This document shows positions 27,346 through 37,463 of a stretch of DNA of 64,000 bases, piece by piece. The notes below the pieces were generated by a model. The model had not been told where the DNA came from and searched no databases. It was given only the letters and a program-made list of their open reading frames with translations. This DNA comes from Chitinophaga deserti (GTDB lineage Bacteria; Bacteroidota; Bacteroidia; Chitinophagales; Chitinophagaceae): positions 310,001 to 374,000 of the forward strand of contig NZ_QFFK01000002.1 in the NCBI RefSeq assembly GCF_003149455.1, written 5' to 3'. The first letter of the stretch is position 1; every line of letters begins with the position of its first letter. Both the position numbers and the translations under genes were made by a program.

Positions 27346-30339
27346 TTAGAAAGTTACCTGTAGGCCGAAAATCACTTGCTTGCTTTGCGGATATACCCCA
27401 AAGTCGCCTGTAGTACCGTTGATCAGCTCGGGATCGTAACCGAAGTAATTAGACCAGGTGTAGAGGTTCATGGCAGTTCCGTAGATCCGTGCAGAACTCA
27501 TACCCATTCTCGCTGCCGTTTTCTTCGGAAGGTTATATGCAAGCGTCAGCTCTTTGATGCGCATGTAATCTCCTTTTTCAAAAAACCGGTCCGATGTACT
27601 GTAGGCCGATCCGGTACCGGTAATGGCGCCGGGGTAGAATGGTTTGGAAACAGAGGTAACATCTCCGGGCTTCGTCCAACGTGCCCATTCAGTGGCTAAT
27701 TGGTTACGGTCGATGGTACCGCCGGAGCGGGATGCAAATTGTTTATCCTGATTATAGATGTAGTTGCCACCAGAGTATTGCAGGAAAACGTTCAGTGAAA
27801 AGTTCTTGTAAGAAAACTCATTGGTGATACCTCCATAATAATCGGGGTCAAGCGTACCGTCGAGGTAAACACGGTCGCGGGCAGCAGTGTTATAGGTAAT
27901 ATTTCCAAGAGTATCATACCACATAGGGCGGCCATCTCCTGCATTCACACCGGCATAGCGGTAAGTAAAGATGGAGTTGATGGGTTTACCTATTACAGTG
28001 GAGGTACCGATGCGGTCTACACCGTCGAGCAGTTTGGTTACCCTGTTCTTTAAGAAGGTGTGGTTGAAGCGGGTTTGCCACACGAATTCACCGTTGATAT
28101 TGATCGTCCGCAATTCCAGTTCAAGCCCGCTGTTCTTCAGTGACCCTACGTTCTGCAGAACGGTAGCAAAACCGGAAGTGTTCGGTAATGGTTTATTGAG
28201 GAGGAGGTTAGTACGGTTAGCGATGAAGTAATCCGCAACGATATTCACACGGTCGTTCAGCAGGCTCAGGTCTGCCCCGAAGTTGACGCTTTTGTTGGAT
28301 TCCCATGTAAGATTGGATATGGCCAGCTGGGTAGGCGCGGCACCCGGCAGTCCTTCGTAGGTACCAGACAGGCCGAATAAGGCGCGGCTGGCATAGTTAC
28401 CGATAAGACTGTTACCTGTTTCTCCATAAGAAATGCGCAGCTTCAGATCGTTCACCACCGGGTTATCGCGCAGGAAGGGTTCCTGTGTAGCTCTCCACAT
28501 AAATGATACGGAAGGGAACATACCATAACGGTTGTTGGCCCCGAATCGGGAAGAGCCGTCGCGGCGAAGGGTACCGGATAATACATAACGGTCTGCGTAA
28601 GTATAGGTAGCCTGTCCAAATCCGCTCAGCATTTTCCAGTCGTTAAAACCTGCGCCTACACCGGTAGGAGTGGCCACGGCGCTGAGGGTGGTAAAGAGGT
28701 AGTTAGGGATACCGGTACCGCTCGCATTAATTCCTTTCAGCACATTATAACGGAATTCCCCACCGATCAGGGCAGAGATATTGTGCCTTCCAATTTCCTT
28801 GTTGAAGTTGAGTGTATGGTTCGTTTGCCAGTTCAGGATTTCTGTGTCATAGACGTTTACCCGGCCTACCGGTGCACCGGTGCTGTTTCTTGGGTCATCG
28901 AAATCATTTTCCTTGATGGTGGTATACTCTGCGCTAAGTGTGCCTCTGTAGATGAAATCATTACTCAGCTGGTAAATAGCGCCCAGGTTTCCGATCATCT
29001 TCATGTTGCGGGCCCTGTAAATGTTTTGGCTCCCTACCTGGAGGGGGTTGATGTAATAGCTGCCGAAAAGGCGCTCTCTGTAACTGCCATCATCATTATA
29101 GGGCGACGATCCCGGCCATATCAATATCCCGCCACGGTTAGGGTTGTCGAAAGATCCTGCATTGGCAACACCGTTCTGTTGAAACACGGAAATCAGCAGT
29201 CCGTTGGTCAGTTGCAGCTTACTGCTTGCTTTATGATCGAGGTTGAATTTAAAGGTACCGCGGGTAAAGTCGCTGTTCACCACCTGGCCCTGGAACTTGT
29301 TCAGGGAGCCGGAGAGGTAGAAGTTCGTTTTATCGTTGCCACCGGAAAGATTCAGTTCATAGTTCTGGATTTTGCCTTTGCGGAACAGCTCATCCTGCCA
29401 GTCGGTATTGGGAAGACTGTCGTACTTATTCGTTCCCAGCCTGGTAAACATTTCCCTGTCGGCATAGGCTCTTTTATCCGCCTCCGAACCATTGAAGGAA
29501 TGATATAAAGATTCCCAGCCCAGCTGTACTACCTGCACTGTACTCAGTACGGGAACTTTTTTCAGCATGGTGGCGAAGCCGGAGTATGCACCCACACCTA
29601 TTTTGGTTTTACCCGCCTTGCCTTTCTTGGTAGTAACCAGAACCACTCCGTTAGCAGCCTGCGCACCGTAGATAGACGCACTTGCAGGATCTTTCAACAC
29701 CTGGATGGATTCTATATCATCCGGATTGATGCCTGCCAGTGCATTGGAGGTAGGAAAGTTACGGGTCTGGTCTCCTGAGTTGATCTGGATACCGTCTACG
29801 ATATACAGCGGGTCGAGGCCACCGGTGATGGAACCCACACCCCGTACGCGCACAGAAATAGCGCCGCCGGGCATACCATTACTGGCTATAACCTGCACAC
29901 CGGCCATCTTACCCTGCATAGCCCGGTCGAAGCTTTGTACAGGCCTGTTCTCAATATCCTTCTTTCCTACAGAACTAACCGCCCCGGTGCCATTGCCTTT
30001 GCGCTGCACCTGGTAGCCGGATACGATAAATTCATTGAGTACCTTATTGTCGGGCGACAATTGTACGTTCAGGACAGAAGAAGCGGGAATGGCGTTTTCC
30101 TGGGGAGTATACCCCACAAATGAAAAGTTCAGTGCCCGGAGGGTTGCCGGTACTTCCAGTGAAAACAGTCCTTCCGCATTAGTGATTGTACCGTTACCTG
30201 TGCCTTTGATAGCGACGGTTACTCCGGGGAGTGGAGCATTGTCTGTCGCATCGGTAACTTTTCCCCTGATTGTGCGTGATTGCGCAATTGCCTCGGAAAG
30301 ACAAAGCAGCCACACTGCCAGTAGTAGCATTTTTCTCAT
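27346..30339 (-). CDS. SusC/RagA family TonB-linked outer membrane protein
   Basis: A 997-residue TonB-dependent channel. A signal peptide (MRKMLLLAVWLLCLSEAIAQ) is followed by a carboxypeptidase-D-like regulatory domain (about 22-95, GKVTDATDNAPLPGVTVAIKG). The SusC signature region IENRPVQSFDRAMQGKMAGVQV and VRVRGVGSITGGLDPLYIVDG precede the barrel. It ends in aromatic-terminated beta strands (VIFGLQVTF). It heads a susC-susD-lipoprotein operon. No anti-sigma/sigma pair or glycoside hydrolase is adjacent, so the substrate cannot be told. Confidence 0.96.
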   Translation of the reverse strand: MRKMLLLAVWLLCLSEAIAQSRTIRGKVTDATDNAPLPGVTVAIKGTGNGTITNAEGLFSLEVPATLRALNFSFVGYTPQENAIPASSVLNVQLSPDNKVLNEFIVSGYQVQRKGNGTGAVSSVGKKDIENRPVQSFDRAMQGKMAGVQVIASNGMPGGAISVRVRGVGSITGGLDPLYIVDGIQINSGDQTRNFPTSNALAGINPDDIESIQVLKDPASASIYGAQAANGVVLVTTKKGKAGKTKIGVGAYSGFATMLKKVPVLSTVQVVQLGWESLYHSFNGSEADKRAYADREMFTRLGTNKYDSLPNTDWQDELFRKGKIQNYELNLSGGNDKTNFYLSGSLNKFQGQVVNSDFTRGTFKFNLDHKASSKLQLTNGLLISVFQQNGVANAGSFDNPNRGGILIWPGSSPYNDDGSYRERLFGSYYINPLQVGSQNIYRARNMKMIGNLGAIYQLSNDFIYRGTLSAEYTTIKENDFDDPRNSTGAPVGRVNVYDTEILNWQTNHTLNFNKEIGRHNISALIGGEFRYNVLKGINASGTGIPNYLFTTLSAVATPTGVGAGFNDWKMLSGFGQATYTYADRYVLSGTLRRDGSSRFGANNRYGMFPSVSFMWRATQEPFLRDNPVVNDLKLRISYGETGNSLIGNYASRALFGLSGTYEGLPGAAPTQLAISNLTWESNKSVNFGADLSLLNDRVNIVADYFIANRTNLLLNKPLPNTSGFATVLQNVGSLKNSGLELELRTININGEFVWQTRFNHTFLKNRVTKLLDGVDRIGTSTVIGKPINSIFTYRYAGVNAGDGRPMWYDTLGNITYNTAARDRVYLDGTLDPDYYGGITNEFSYKNFSLNVFLQYSGGNYIYNQDKQFASRSGGTIDRNQLATEWARWTKPGDVTSVSKPFYPGAITGTGSAYSTSDRFFEKGDYMRIKELTLAYNLPKKTAARMGMSSARIYGTAMNLYTWSNYFGYDPELINGTTGDFGVYPQSKQVIFGLQVTF

Positions 30340-30790
30340 AGGTCTCTCGTTTAAATTTCAGTTGATTTTGTATGCGCAAATTAGCTTGCCGCGACGTCAT
30401 TTAGTATGCTTAGTTGCATCGGTAATGACATAAATTTATTTGTAAATCGTTAATTAACATGTTGTTGCAAAACGAAAGGCTGCTTTAAGCACCTGAATTG
30501 AAAGCCTTATTTGTTTCATTCCCCGATTATACCGTTCCGGCTCCGGAAGTCTTCATTTCGGCAAGCCGGTGTTTTCAGTAAAGGGCAGAAGGTTTAGCAA
30601 AATGAGCAGGCCTCTATACATTAAATAAATTCACATGCTTTCTCCGGGGTGATCCATAAGGGAGGTTGAGTCGTCATTTGATTTCCATTGATAAACAATT
30701 CAAACGTTGTAAACGATGGCCGGCTTGGTTTAGCAGGGTGGGTTAATTACATTTAAACATCCGGCGCAAAAGCTCCCGGAACCCATCCAC
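30340..30790. other. divergent intergenic region between susC and thuA operon
   Basis: About 450 bp separate the susC operon (minus) and the ThuA operon (plus). It is AT-rich near susC. I see no clean TTTG-N19-TAnnTTTG pair, no terminator and no open frame of interest. Shared control of the two divergent operons is plausible but not shown. Confidence 0.6.
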
Positions 30791-31648
30791 ATGAGAATTG
30801 GAAAAACTGTTACAACTGCGCTTTGCGGCCTGGCAATTGTTCTCGCATCCTGTGTTTCCACAGAAAAGGCTGCCAACGCTACCGTTCAATGGAAAAAGAA
30901 GAAAGTGCTCGTTTATACCAAAAACGGTAAAGGGTTTGTGCATGATAATATTCCCGAAGCGGTGAAAGCCTTTCAGAAGATGGGGAAGGATCACGGGTTT
31001 GCGGTAGATGTTTCCGAAGACCCTGCCGTATTTGATACCGGGAAGCTCCTGGCTTATGACGCGCTCGTATTCACTTCCACTAACAATGATGTTTTCGATA
31101 CCGATGCACAAAAGGTGGCGCTCATGCGTTACATACAATCAGGAGGCGGATTCATGGGCGTGCATTCCGCCATCGGAACGGAACGGAAATGGGACTGGTT
31201 CAAACGGATGATAGGAGGGAGCTTTGCCTGGCATGCTAAATTCCAGAAGTTTCGCCTCGTAGCTGTAGACCCTTCGCACCCTTCACTGAAAGATGTGCCC
31301 CGTGTGTGGGAGCGGGAAGATGAATGTTATTTCACGAAAGAAATGTACGGAGGTATTCATCCGCTGCTGGTACACGACGTATCCAGCCTGAAGGATGTAA
31401 ACGATACGGTACTCCTGCGCAACCAGGGTTCGTTCGGTAACTGGTACCCTGCTGCATGGCACCAGGTTTTTGATGGGGGATATGTTTGGTATACAACCCT
31501 TGGCCACCGTAAAGAAGATTATACCGATCCCGTATTCGTGAACCACCTTTATCAGGGTCTCCACTGGCTGGTGGGCCGTACCTCACAACGCAACCCCGCC
31601 AAAGCATACGCCACTTCTCCGCAAACACCGGTCGACTATCTACGTTAA
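30791..31648 (+). CDS. ThuA domain-containing lipoprotein
   Basis: A 285-residue protein of the ThuA (trehalose-utilisation) fold, a class I glutamine-amidotransferase-like domain. The lipobox VLASC places the lipidated Cys at 21. Landmarks are VYTKNGKGFVHDNIPEAVKA, GGGFMGVHSAIGTERKWDWF (about 118-137) and the DECYFTKEMYGGIHPLLVHD segment. ThuA proteins accompany Gfo/Idh/MocA oxidoreductases in sugar use, sometimes through 3-keto intermediates. It heads an operon of four genes, diverging from susCD. Confidence 0.9.
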   Translation: MRIGKTVTTALCGLAIVLASCVSTEKAANATVQWKKKKVLVYTKNGKGFVHDNIPEAVKAFQKMGKDHGFAVDVSEDPAVFDTGKLLAYDALVFTSTNNDVFDTDAQKVALMRYIQSGGGFMGVHSAIGTERKWDWFKRMIGGSFAWHAKFQKFRLVAVDPSHPSLKDVPRVWEREDECYFTKEMYGGIHPLLVHDVSSLKDVNDTVLLRNQGSFGNWYPAAWHQVFDGGYVWYTTLGHRKEDYTDPVFVNHLYQGLHWLVGRTSQRNPAKAYATSPQTPVDYLR

Positions 31649-31652
31649 TAAT

Positions 31653-33029
31653 ATGAACATGAAGCAATACCGTTACCTGCTGGGTGCATCGCTGCTGATG
31701 GCAGCCTGCCAGCCCGGCCAACCAAAAGAAGAGCAAGACATGGTTCACCTGATCACTTTGGCACCCGGCCACTTCCATGCTGCACTGGTGCAAAAAACAG
31801 CCACTCCAGGGATAGACAGTGTAGTGCATGTATATGCTCCCGAAGGTCCTGAACTGGAAGCCCATCTCAATCTCATCAGTCAATATAACGGGAGAGCCGA
31901 TCAGCCAACCAACTGGAAAGAAGAAGTATATACCGGTGCAGACTGGCTGGAGAAAATGAAAGCAGACCGTAAGGGAAGCGTAGTTGTACTCGCCGGTAAT
32001 AATAAAGAAAAGACGAATTACATCAACGCTGCCGTGAAGGCTGGTATGAACGTACTTGCCGATAAGCCTATGGCCATCACCGAAGCCGACTTCAATTCTC
32101 TTCGTGCAAGCTTTGCAGATGCGGCCTCCGCCAAAGTGCTGCTATACGATATCATGACCGAGCGTTCAGAGATCACCAACATCCTTCAGAAGGAGCTGCT
32201 GCGCGATGCCACCGTTTTTGGTGAAATACAACCCGGCACACCGGAGCAGCCTGCTATAGAAATAGAGAGCATCCATCACTTCTATAAAATGGTGTCCGGC
32301 AAACCACTCCGCCGTCCTACCTGGTTCTTCGACCCCTCTCAGCAGGGCGATGCTTTGGTAGATGTGAACACACACCTGGTAGATCTTTCTCACTGGATGC
32401 TTTTCGACACAACTGCTCTTGACTATACTACCGACATCCGGGTGAATAAAGCCGTAAAGTGGAAAACACCGCTCACACGTGCGCAGTTCTCCACCATCAC
32501 CGGTGCAGAAACATTCCCCGGCTTCCTGCTCCCTTATGTAAAGGATTCTGTAGCCGGTATCGCGGCAAACGGAACGGTAGACTATACTGTGAAGGGCTTC
32601 CACATCCGCCTTTCCGCTCTCTGGAATTTTGAAGCACCTGCAGGCGGTGGCGACACGCATTATGCAATTGCACGCGGTACCCGCGCCAATATCGTGATCC
32701 GCCAGGGTAAAGAAGAATCCTGGAAACCGGAGCTTTATGTAGAGCCTGTCGTAACCGATACTGCTTTTGCCACAGCATTGGAAGCTTCTGTAAAACGCCT
32801 CTCCGCACAACACCCCGGCATCACTATAGAGCCACAGGGCAAACGCTTCCGCATCCTCATTCCGCAGGATCTGAGAACTGGTCATGAAGCGCACTTTGCA
32901 GAAGTGCTCCAGCGCTACCTTGGTTTCCTCAAAGCCGGTGCTGTGCCTGCATGGGAAGTAAAAAACATGATCGCTAAATATTATGTGACCACCGCCGGCC
33001 AGGCGATGGCTACCGAAATCACTAAATAA
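31653..33029 (+). CDS. Gfo/Idh/MocA family oxidoreductase, predicted lipoprotein
   Basis: A 458-residue putative sugar oxidoreductase. The N-terminus MNMKQYRYLLGASLLMAAC is a lipoprotein signal with Cys at 19, unusual for an NAD(P)-dependent enzyme. VVLAGNNKEKTNYINAAVKAG (nucleotide-binding side) and ADKPMAIT with the conserved Lys (about 132-139) are visible, and the C-terminal half fits the 'putative oxidoreductase C-terminal' type. It starts 4 bp after the ThuA gene. Confidence 0.87.
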   Translation: MNMKQYRYLLGASLLMAACQPGQPKEEQDMVHLITLAPGHFHAALVQKTATPGIDSVVHVYAPEGPELEAHLNLISQYNGRADQPTNWKEEVYTGADWLEKMKADRKGSVVVLAGNNKEKTNYINAAVKAGMNVLADKPMAITEADFNSLRASFADAASAKVLLYDIMTERSEITNILQKELLRDATVFGEIQPGTPEQPAIEIESIHHFYKMVSGKPLRRPTWFFDPSQQGDALVDVNTHLVDLSHWMLFDTTALDYTTDIRVNKAVKWKTPLTRAQFSTITGAETFPGFLLPYVKDSVAGIAANGTVDYTVKGFHIRLSALWNFEAPAGGGDTHYAIARGTRANIVIRQGKEESWKPELYVEPVVTDTAFATALEASVKRLSAQHPGITIEPQGKRFRILIPQDLRTGHEAHFAEVLQRYLGFLKAGAVPAWEVKNMIAKYYVTTAGQAMATEITK

Positions 33030-33034
33030 CTGTC

Positions 33035-33790
33035 ATGCACGATTTCGATCTTTCCGGAAAAAGAGTACTGATTACGGGTGGTGGCTCCGGCCTCGGGCTG
33101 GCTATTGCCCACACCTTCGCGCGGTTTGGCGCCGAAGTGATAATAGCCGGCAGGCGTGCAGATGTGCTTGAGCAAGCTGCAGCTTCCATAGAAGGAAATA
33201 TACGAACCATCGCCTGCGATCTTTCCCAGCTGGAAGTGATCCCCGAACTGATCGATGGTATTGAATCTGCTTTCGGTCCGTTGGATGTACTTATCAACAA
33301 TGCAGGTATCCATCTCAAGAAAGATGCGCTCGACGTAACTGATTCCGAATTCGAGACCGTACTCCGTACTAATCTGCAGGCAGTGTTTGCGCTTTCCCGA
33401 GAAGCCGCCCGGCGGATGACGGCACGCAATAACGGCAATATTATTATGATCAGTTCAATGGCATCGAAGTACGGTATTCCCAAAGTGATTGCTTACACCG
33501 CCGCCAAATCTGCAGTAGAAGGGATGACTAAAGCAATGGCAGTAGAATGGTCGCCTTCTGGCGTGCGGGTGAACTGCATAGCACCGGGATTTATTGAAAC
33601 CGAGATGTCTGCCAAAGCACTGAACAACGACCCCGAGCGCAAGAACCGTGTGTTGGGGCGTACACCCATGCGGCAATTGGGTAAGCCGGAAGATGTGGCA
33701 CTGGCTGCAGTATTCCTCGCTTCTCCCGCCGCAGGTTTTATTACCGGAGCCAGCCTTGCGGTAGACGGCGGCAATTCAATCGGATTCTGA
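33035..33790 (+). CDS. SDR family oxidoreductase
   Basis: A 251-residue classical short-chain dehydrogenase without a signal peptide. The cofactor motif TGGGSGLG is at about 14-21, NNAG at about 89-92, the catalytic Ser in MISSMAS, and YTAAK at about 155-159. It resembles gluconate 5-dehydrogenase / glucose dehydrogenase-like enzymes, but the substrate is not deducible. It lies between two exported oxidoreductases in the same operon and should act on the product in the cytoplasm. Confidence 0.9.
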   Translation: MHDFDLSGKRVLITGGGSGLGLAIAHTFARFGAEVIIAGRRADVLEQAAASIEGNIRTIACDLSQLEVIPELIDGIESAFGPLDVLINNAGIHLKKDALDVTDSEFETVLRTNLQAVFALSREAARRMTARNNGNIIMISSMASKYGIPKVIAYTAAKSAVEGMTKAMAVEWSPSGVRVNCIAPGFIETEMSAKALNNDPERKNRVLGRTPMRQLGKPEDVALAAVFLASPAAGFITGASLAVDGGNSIGF

Positions 33791-33811
33791 TCACCCTCAA
33801 TCATATTCCAC

Positions 33812-35221
33812 ATGCGACCCAAGAAAAACGCCGGCGGCGGATCGCGCCGGAACTTCCTTAAGAATGCGCTGGCCGGTGCGGCCGGTACAGTGGCACTGAG
33901 CCACATCCCAATGATTGTTCCGGCCCATGTTATCAATGGCCCCCTGGCGCCAAGCAACCGGATCAATATAGGCGCTATCGGCAACGGGCGCATCTCCCGT
34001 GAGCATGATATGCCCGGTGTCTGGAAGCATGATGCTGCCCGTATCATCGCCGTATGTGACCTTGATAGTAACCGCCTTCAGAGTGCACAAAAGCTCGTGA
34101 ACGATTATTACACTAAAAAATCCGGTAAGGCATCTAACGGCGTGAAAGCGTATGCTAATTACCAGGAGCTTCTGGCCGATAAAGATATCGACGCAGTTAT
34201 CATCAGCACGCCCGACCATTGGCACGTGATCCCCGCCGTAGCCGCAGTTCGTGCAGGGAAAGATGTGTATATGCAAAAGCCCGCTTCCCTCACTATTTCT
34301 GAAGGCCGCTATCTCAGCAATGAAGTACATAAAGCCGGACGCATCTTACAAATCGGCAGCCAGCAGCGCTCTATGCCACAGTTCAAAAGAGCATGCGAAC
34401 TGGTGCGCAATGGCAGAATAGGGAAGGTGCATACCGTTTATGTGGGCCTCCCCATCGACGATCCTGCACAAAGCACTCCCGAAAAAGAAATGCCCGTTCC
34501 GGCCGGACTGCAGTACGACCAGTGGCTTGGCGAAACACCCTGGACGCCTTATACTCTCAAACGCGTTCATCCCACCAACGATTTCAGCAGGCCCGGCTGG
34601 CTCCGCTGCGAACAGTTCGGCGCAGGTATGATTACCGGATGGGGCGCTCACCATTTCGATATCGTGAACTGGGGCCTCGGCTATGAATATACCGGCCCAA
34701 TCGAAGTTTCCGCCAAAGCGCAATTCCCAACTGCAGGAAACCTTTGGGATGTACACGGCCCTTTTGAATCAGAAAACATTTATGCAGACGGGGTGAAAGT
34801 GCTTGCCAGCAACAGCTATCCCAATGGCGTTAAGTTCGTAGGCTCGGAAGGCTGGATCTTCGTTTCCCGCGGAAACTATGCCGCTACGGCCAACGATCCC
34901 GCCAGCATGGCCAAAAACAGCAAAGCCCTCGATGCATCCGATCCCAAAATCCTGTCTTCGATAATAGGTGAAAATGAGATCAGGTTTGTTGATAGTAAAG
35001 ATCATCATGGTAACTGGCTCGAGGCAATTCAAACCCGGCAGCAGCCCATCACACCCATCGAGGTCGGTCACAGGGCTTGTACTGTTTGCCTGCTGAATCA
35101 CACAGCCATGAAACTAAAGCGCAAACTTTTCTGGGATCCGGTAAAGGAGCGTTTTATGAACGATGATCAGGCAAACGCCACGCTCAGCCGTCCGCAACGA
35201 TGGCCATATGTGTTGGATTAA
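33812..35221 (+). CDS. Gfo/Idh/MocA family oxidoreductase with Tat signal
   Basis: A 469-residue protein. The N-terminus has SRRNFLKNALAGAAGTVALS with twin arginines at 12-13, a Tat export signal. INIGAIGNGRISREHD follows as the Rossmann part, then STPDHWHVIPAVAAVRAGKDVYMQKPASL with the conserved Lys and the C-terminal GWGAHHFDIVNWGLG typical of the subfamily. Tat export fits folding with bound NAD(P) before translocation, as in Zymomonas glucose-fructose oxidoreductase. Last gene of the ThuA operon. Confidence 0.92.
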   Translation: MRPKKNAGGGSRRNFLKNALAGAAGTVALSHIPMIVPAHVINGPLAPSNRINIGAIGNGRISREHDMPGVWKHDAARIIAVCDLDSNRLQSAQKLVNDYYTKKSGKASNGVKAYANYQELLADKDIDAVIISTPDHWHVIPAVAAVRAGKDVYMQKPASLTISEGRYLSNEVHKAGRILQIGSQQRSMPQFKRACELVRNGRIGKVHTVYVGLPIDDPAQSTPEKEMPVPAGLQYDQWLGETPWTPYTLKRVHPTNDFSRPGWLRCEQFGAGMITGWGAHHFDIVNWGLGYEYTGPIEVSAKAQFPTAGNLWDVHGPFESENIYADGVKVLASNSYPNGVKFVGSEGWIFVSRGNYAATANDPASMAKNSKALDASDPKILSSIIGENEIRFVDSKDHHGNWLEAIQTRQQPITPIEVGHRACTVCLLNHTAMKLKRKLFWDPVKERFMNDDQANATLSRPQRWPYVLD

Positions 35222-35228
35222 TATTATT

Positions 35229-35250
35229 AAAGGCGGCAGTAGCCGCCTTT
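35229..35250 (+). terminator. terminator of the ThuA-oxidoreductase operon
   Basis: AAAGGCGGC and GCCGCCTTT form a 9-bp stem with a 4-nt loop followed by T residues, just after the Tat-oxidoreductase stop. Confidence 0.9.
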
Positions 35251-35403
35251 TTTATTGAGATTAACTTATCAGTTCGAACAATTCATTTTCAATAAATCCT
35301 TTTACTTTGTACTACTAGCTTAATAATCATCGTCTTTCGCTTATCCGTTGGCGGCCCCGTTTGCATCTGATACGATCATCCGGGCTTATCGCCAGGGATA
35401 CAA

Positions 35404-37341
35404 ATGACCTTAACTATGTGCTCCAAAAATCTGTCGTTACATCTGTTGCTCCTTTTTACCGGGATCAGTGCTCCCGCCTATGCTCAAAACCGCCTAACGG
35501 ATTCACTCCAAAGGGAACTATCAAAACCGGCAATCTCTCCCGGCGAACAATCGCTTCTCTATAGCGAGCTTGCTGCCAGTCTTCGTTTTATGGCGCCGGA
35601 TAAGGGAATTGAATATGCCCGGCGCGCCGCCTCTTATGCTCGCACCCAGGGCGATGGTAAGTTTGGTGTTCATGCTTACAATAGTCTTTCCCTTTTGCAT
35701 TTGATGAAAGACAGTTTGCGCCTTGCCATGGTAGCAGCTGACTCCTGCGACTGGTTTGCTTCCCGGACAGAAGATCCCATTGCATTGGCTACAGCTGATT
35801 TTCGCAGGGCCGGTATTCACAATATTAATCACCAGCAGGAAGAAACGATTCTGTCTATCCAGCGGGTGTTCCGCCATCTTGGTAAGAAGGAGAATCTGCA
35901 GCTGGAAGCACAGGCTTATTATACAATGTATAGTGTATATGCTGAGCTGGACGATTGGGAGAACGAAGAAAAGTACGCCCGCCTTTGCCTGAAAGCAGCA
36001 TTGCGCAGCAGGGATCCAAATTTAATCGTTACGGGCTGGGAAGCCATGGGCATAGCACATCAGTTCAGGTATGATAATACCGGCGACCGGCGCTTCCTCG
36101 ATTCCACTTTGTATGCCAACAAACAGGCAATGAACGTTTCGCGGGATTATAAAGATGTAATGATCAATCCTAACGCCATCGCTGCATCGGCACTTAACAC
36201 CGCTAATTCCTACTTCGAATATTTCGACGGCAAAATGGGTGATTCCGTAATGCTATACACCGGCATTGCCCTCAATGCAGCATTACTGAGCCGCAATGCC
36301 GCTATTATAGCCAACTGCTACGGCTTACTGAATGAAGAAGCCCGCAAGCGGGGCCGGCTGGATGATGCGGAAGCGCTGCTGCGCCAGGCCCTCGCTATCC
36401 TTGAGAAAGACCTCCGCCCCAATTACTACCCGCTAAGTAACATCTGCCTTTCCCTTGCCGAATTGCTGGAAGAAAGAGGCAGGCATCAGCAGGCACTGGT
36501 ATATTATAAGAAGTACCTCGACTACTTTAAGAAACGGTATGATGCTGTTAAACTCCGCGAGAGCAAACGGCTGGAAGCACAATTCAGGTACGCTATGAAA
36601 GCGGAATCGCGGTCCGTTTCCAAAGAGCTGGGTATACTGCAGCGGGTGCAGCTTTATCTATATATAGGTCTGGCGCTATTGGGAATAATGGGCCTTGTAT
36701 TTATGATACGGTCGTTCTACTACAGCCGGCGCTATGCCCGGCAGCGGGAAATGTTGCTGGTAAAAGAAAAGGAGGAAGCCCGCCTGCTCCTTCAACTTAA
36801 AACCGAAGAGGCCCTCCGTGCTTCCCTCGAAAAAAAGGAAGCAGAAAAGAAAGCCTCAGCGCAGGAAACCATTGCCCAAATCCAGACTGAAAAAGCCGAC
36901 CGCCTGGAAGCATCTGCTCAGATACTCACCGAAGAGCAGGCCTGGCTAAGGAAAGAGATCTTAGCCGGCAATCTGCAGATCAATCAGAAGAATGATTTCT
37001 TTATGGCACTCCGCGAGCGGTTCGGAAAGTCCGTTCCCGACATCGATAAAATCTTTCTGCAGGAAAACCGGCAAAGCGAAGATTTAGATCAGATACGCCG
37101 CACATTGCGCGAACTGCACCCATCCTTCTTCCGCCAGCTGGAAGAAAAAGCCGGACAAAAACTCACCCCGCTAGAAGAAAAATACTGCGCATTCATTTAC
37201 CTGAAACTGTCCAATAAACAAATGGCAGATATGCTTCACGTGGAGCCCAAGAGTATACAGATGTATAAATACCGCCTCAAACAAAAGCTCGGTCTCGATA
37301 AATCAGCATCTCTCGATGTATACATTCAATCCATTAATTAA
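35404..37341 (+). CDS. TPR-containing membrane regulator with C-terminal HTH (LuxR type)
   Basis: A 645-residue protein. A signal/anchor (LSLHLLLLFTGISAPAYAQ) is followed by tetratricopeptide-like helical repeats (about 35-395). One membrane helix (LYLYIGLALLGIMGLVFMIR, about 417-436) precedes a long coiled coil rich in Lys, Glu and Ala (about 445-525). The C-terminus LTPLEEKYCAFIYLKLSNKQMADMLHV with KSIQMYKYRLKQKL is a GerE/LuxR-type helix-turn-helix. This is the Bacteroidota layout of periplasmic TPR sensor fused to a cytoplasmic DNA-binding domain. Signal and targets are unknown. Start may instead be the ATG at 35416. Confidence 0.85.
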   Translation: MTLTMCSKNLSLHLLLLFTGISAPAYAQNRLTDSLQRELSKPAISPGEQSLLYSELAASLRFMAPDKGIEYARRAASYARTQGDGKFGVHAYNSLSLLHLMKDSLRLAMVAADSCDWFASRTEDPIALATADFRRAGIHNINHQQEETILSIQRVFRHLGKKENLQLEAQAYYTMYSVYAELDDWENEEKYARLCLKAALRSRDPNLIVTGWEAMGIAHQFRYDNTGDRRFLDSTLYANKQAMNVSRDYKDVMINPNAIAASALNTANSYFEYFDGKMGDSVMLYTGIALNAALLSRNAAIIANCYGLLNEEARKRGRLDDAEALLRQALAILEKDLRPNYYPLSNICLSLAELLEERGRHQQALVYYKKYLDYFKKRYDAVKLRESKRLEAQFRYAMKAESRSVSKELGILQRVQLYLYIGLALLGIMGLVFMIRSFYYSRRYARQREMLLVKEKEEARLLLQLKTEEALRASLEKKEAEKKASAQETIAQIQTEKADRLEASAQILTEEQAWLRKEILAGNLQINQKNDFFMALRERFGKSVPDIDKIFLQENRQSEDLDQIRRTLRELHPSFFRQLEEKAGQKLTPLEEKYCAFIYLKLSNKQMADMLHVEPKSIQMYKYRLKQKLGLDKSASLDVYIQSIN

Positions 37342-37463
37342 TTGGTTATCAATATAATAACTTTTTTTATGTAGAGTAGGCATGATGTAGATACCCTTTC
37401 CATCTGATCTTCCCGCCAATCCAACACCTTTGTGAAACGATTGAATTTGTATTGAATAGGACT

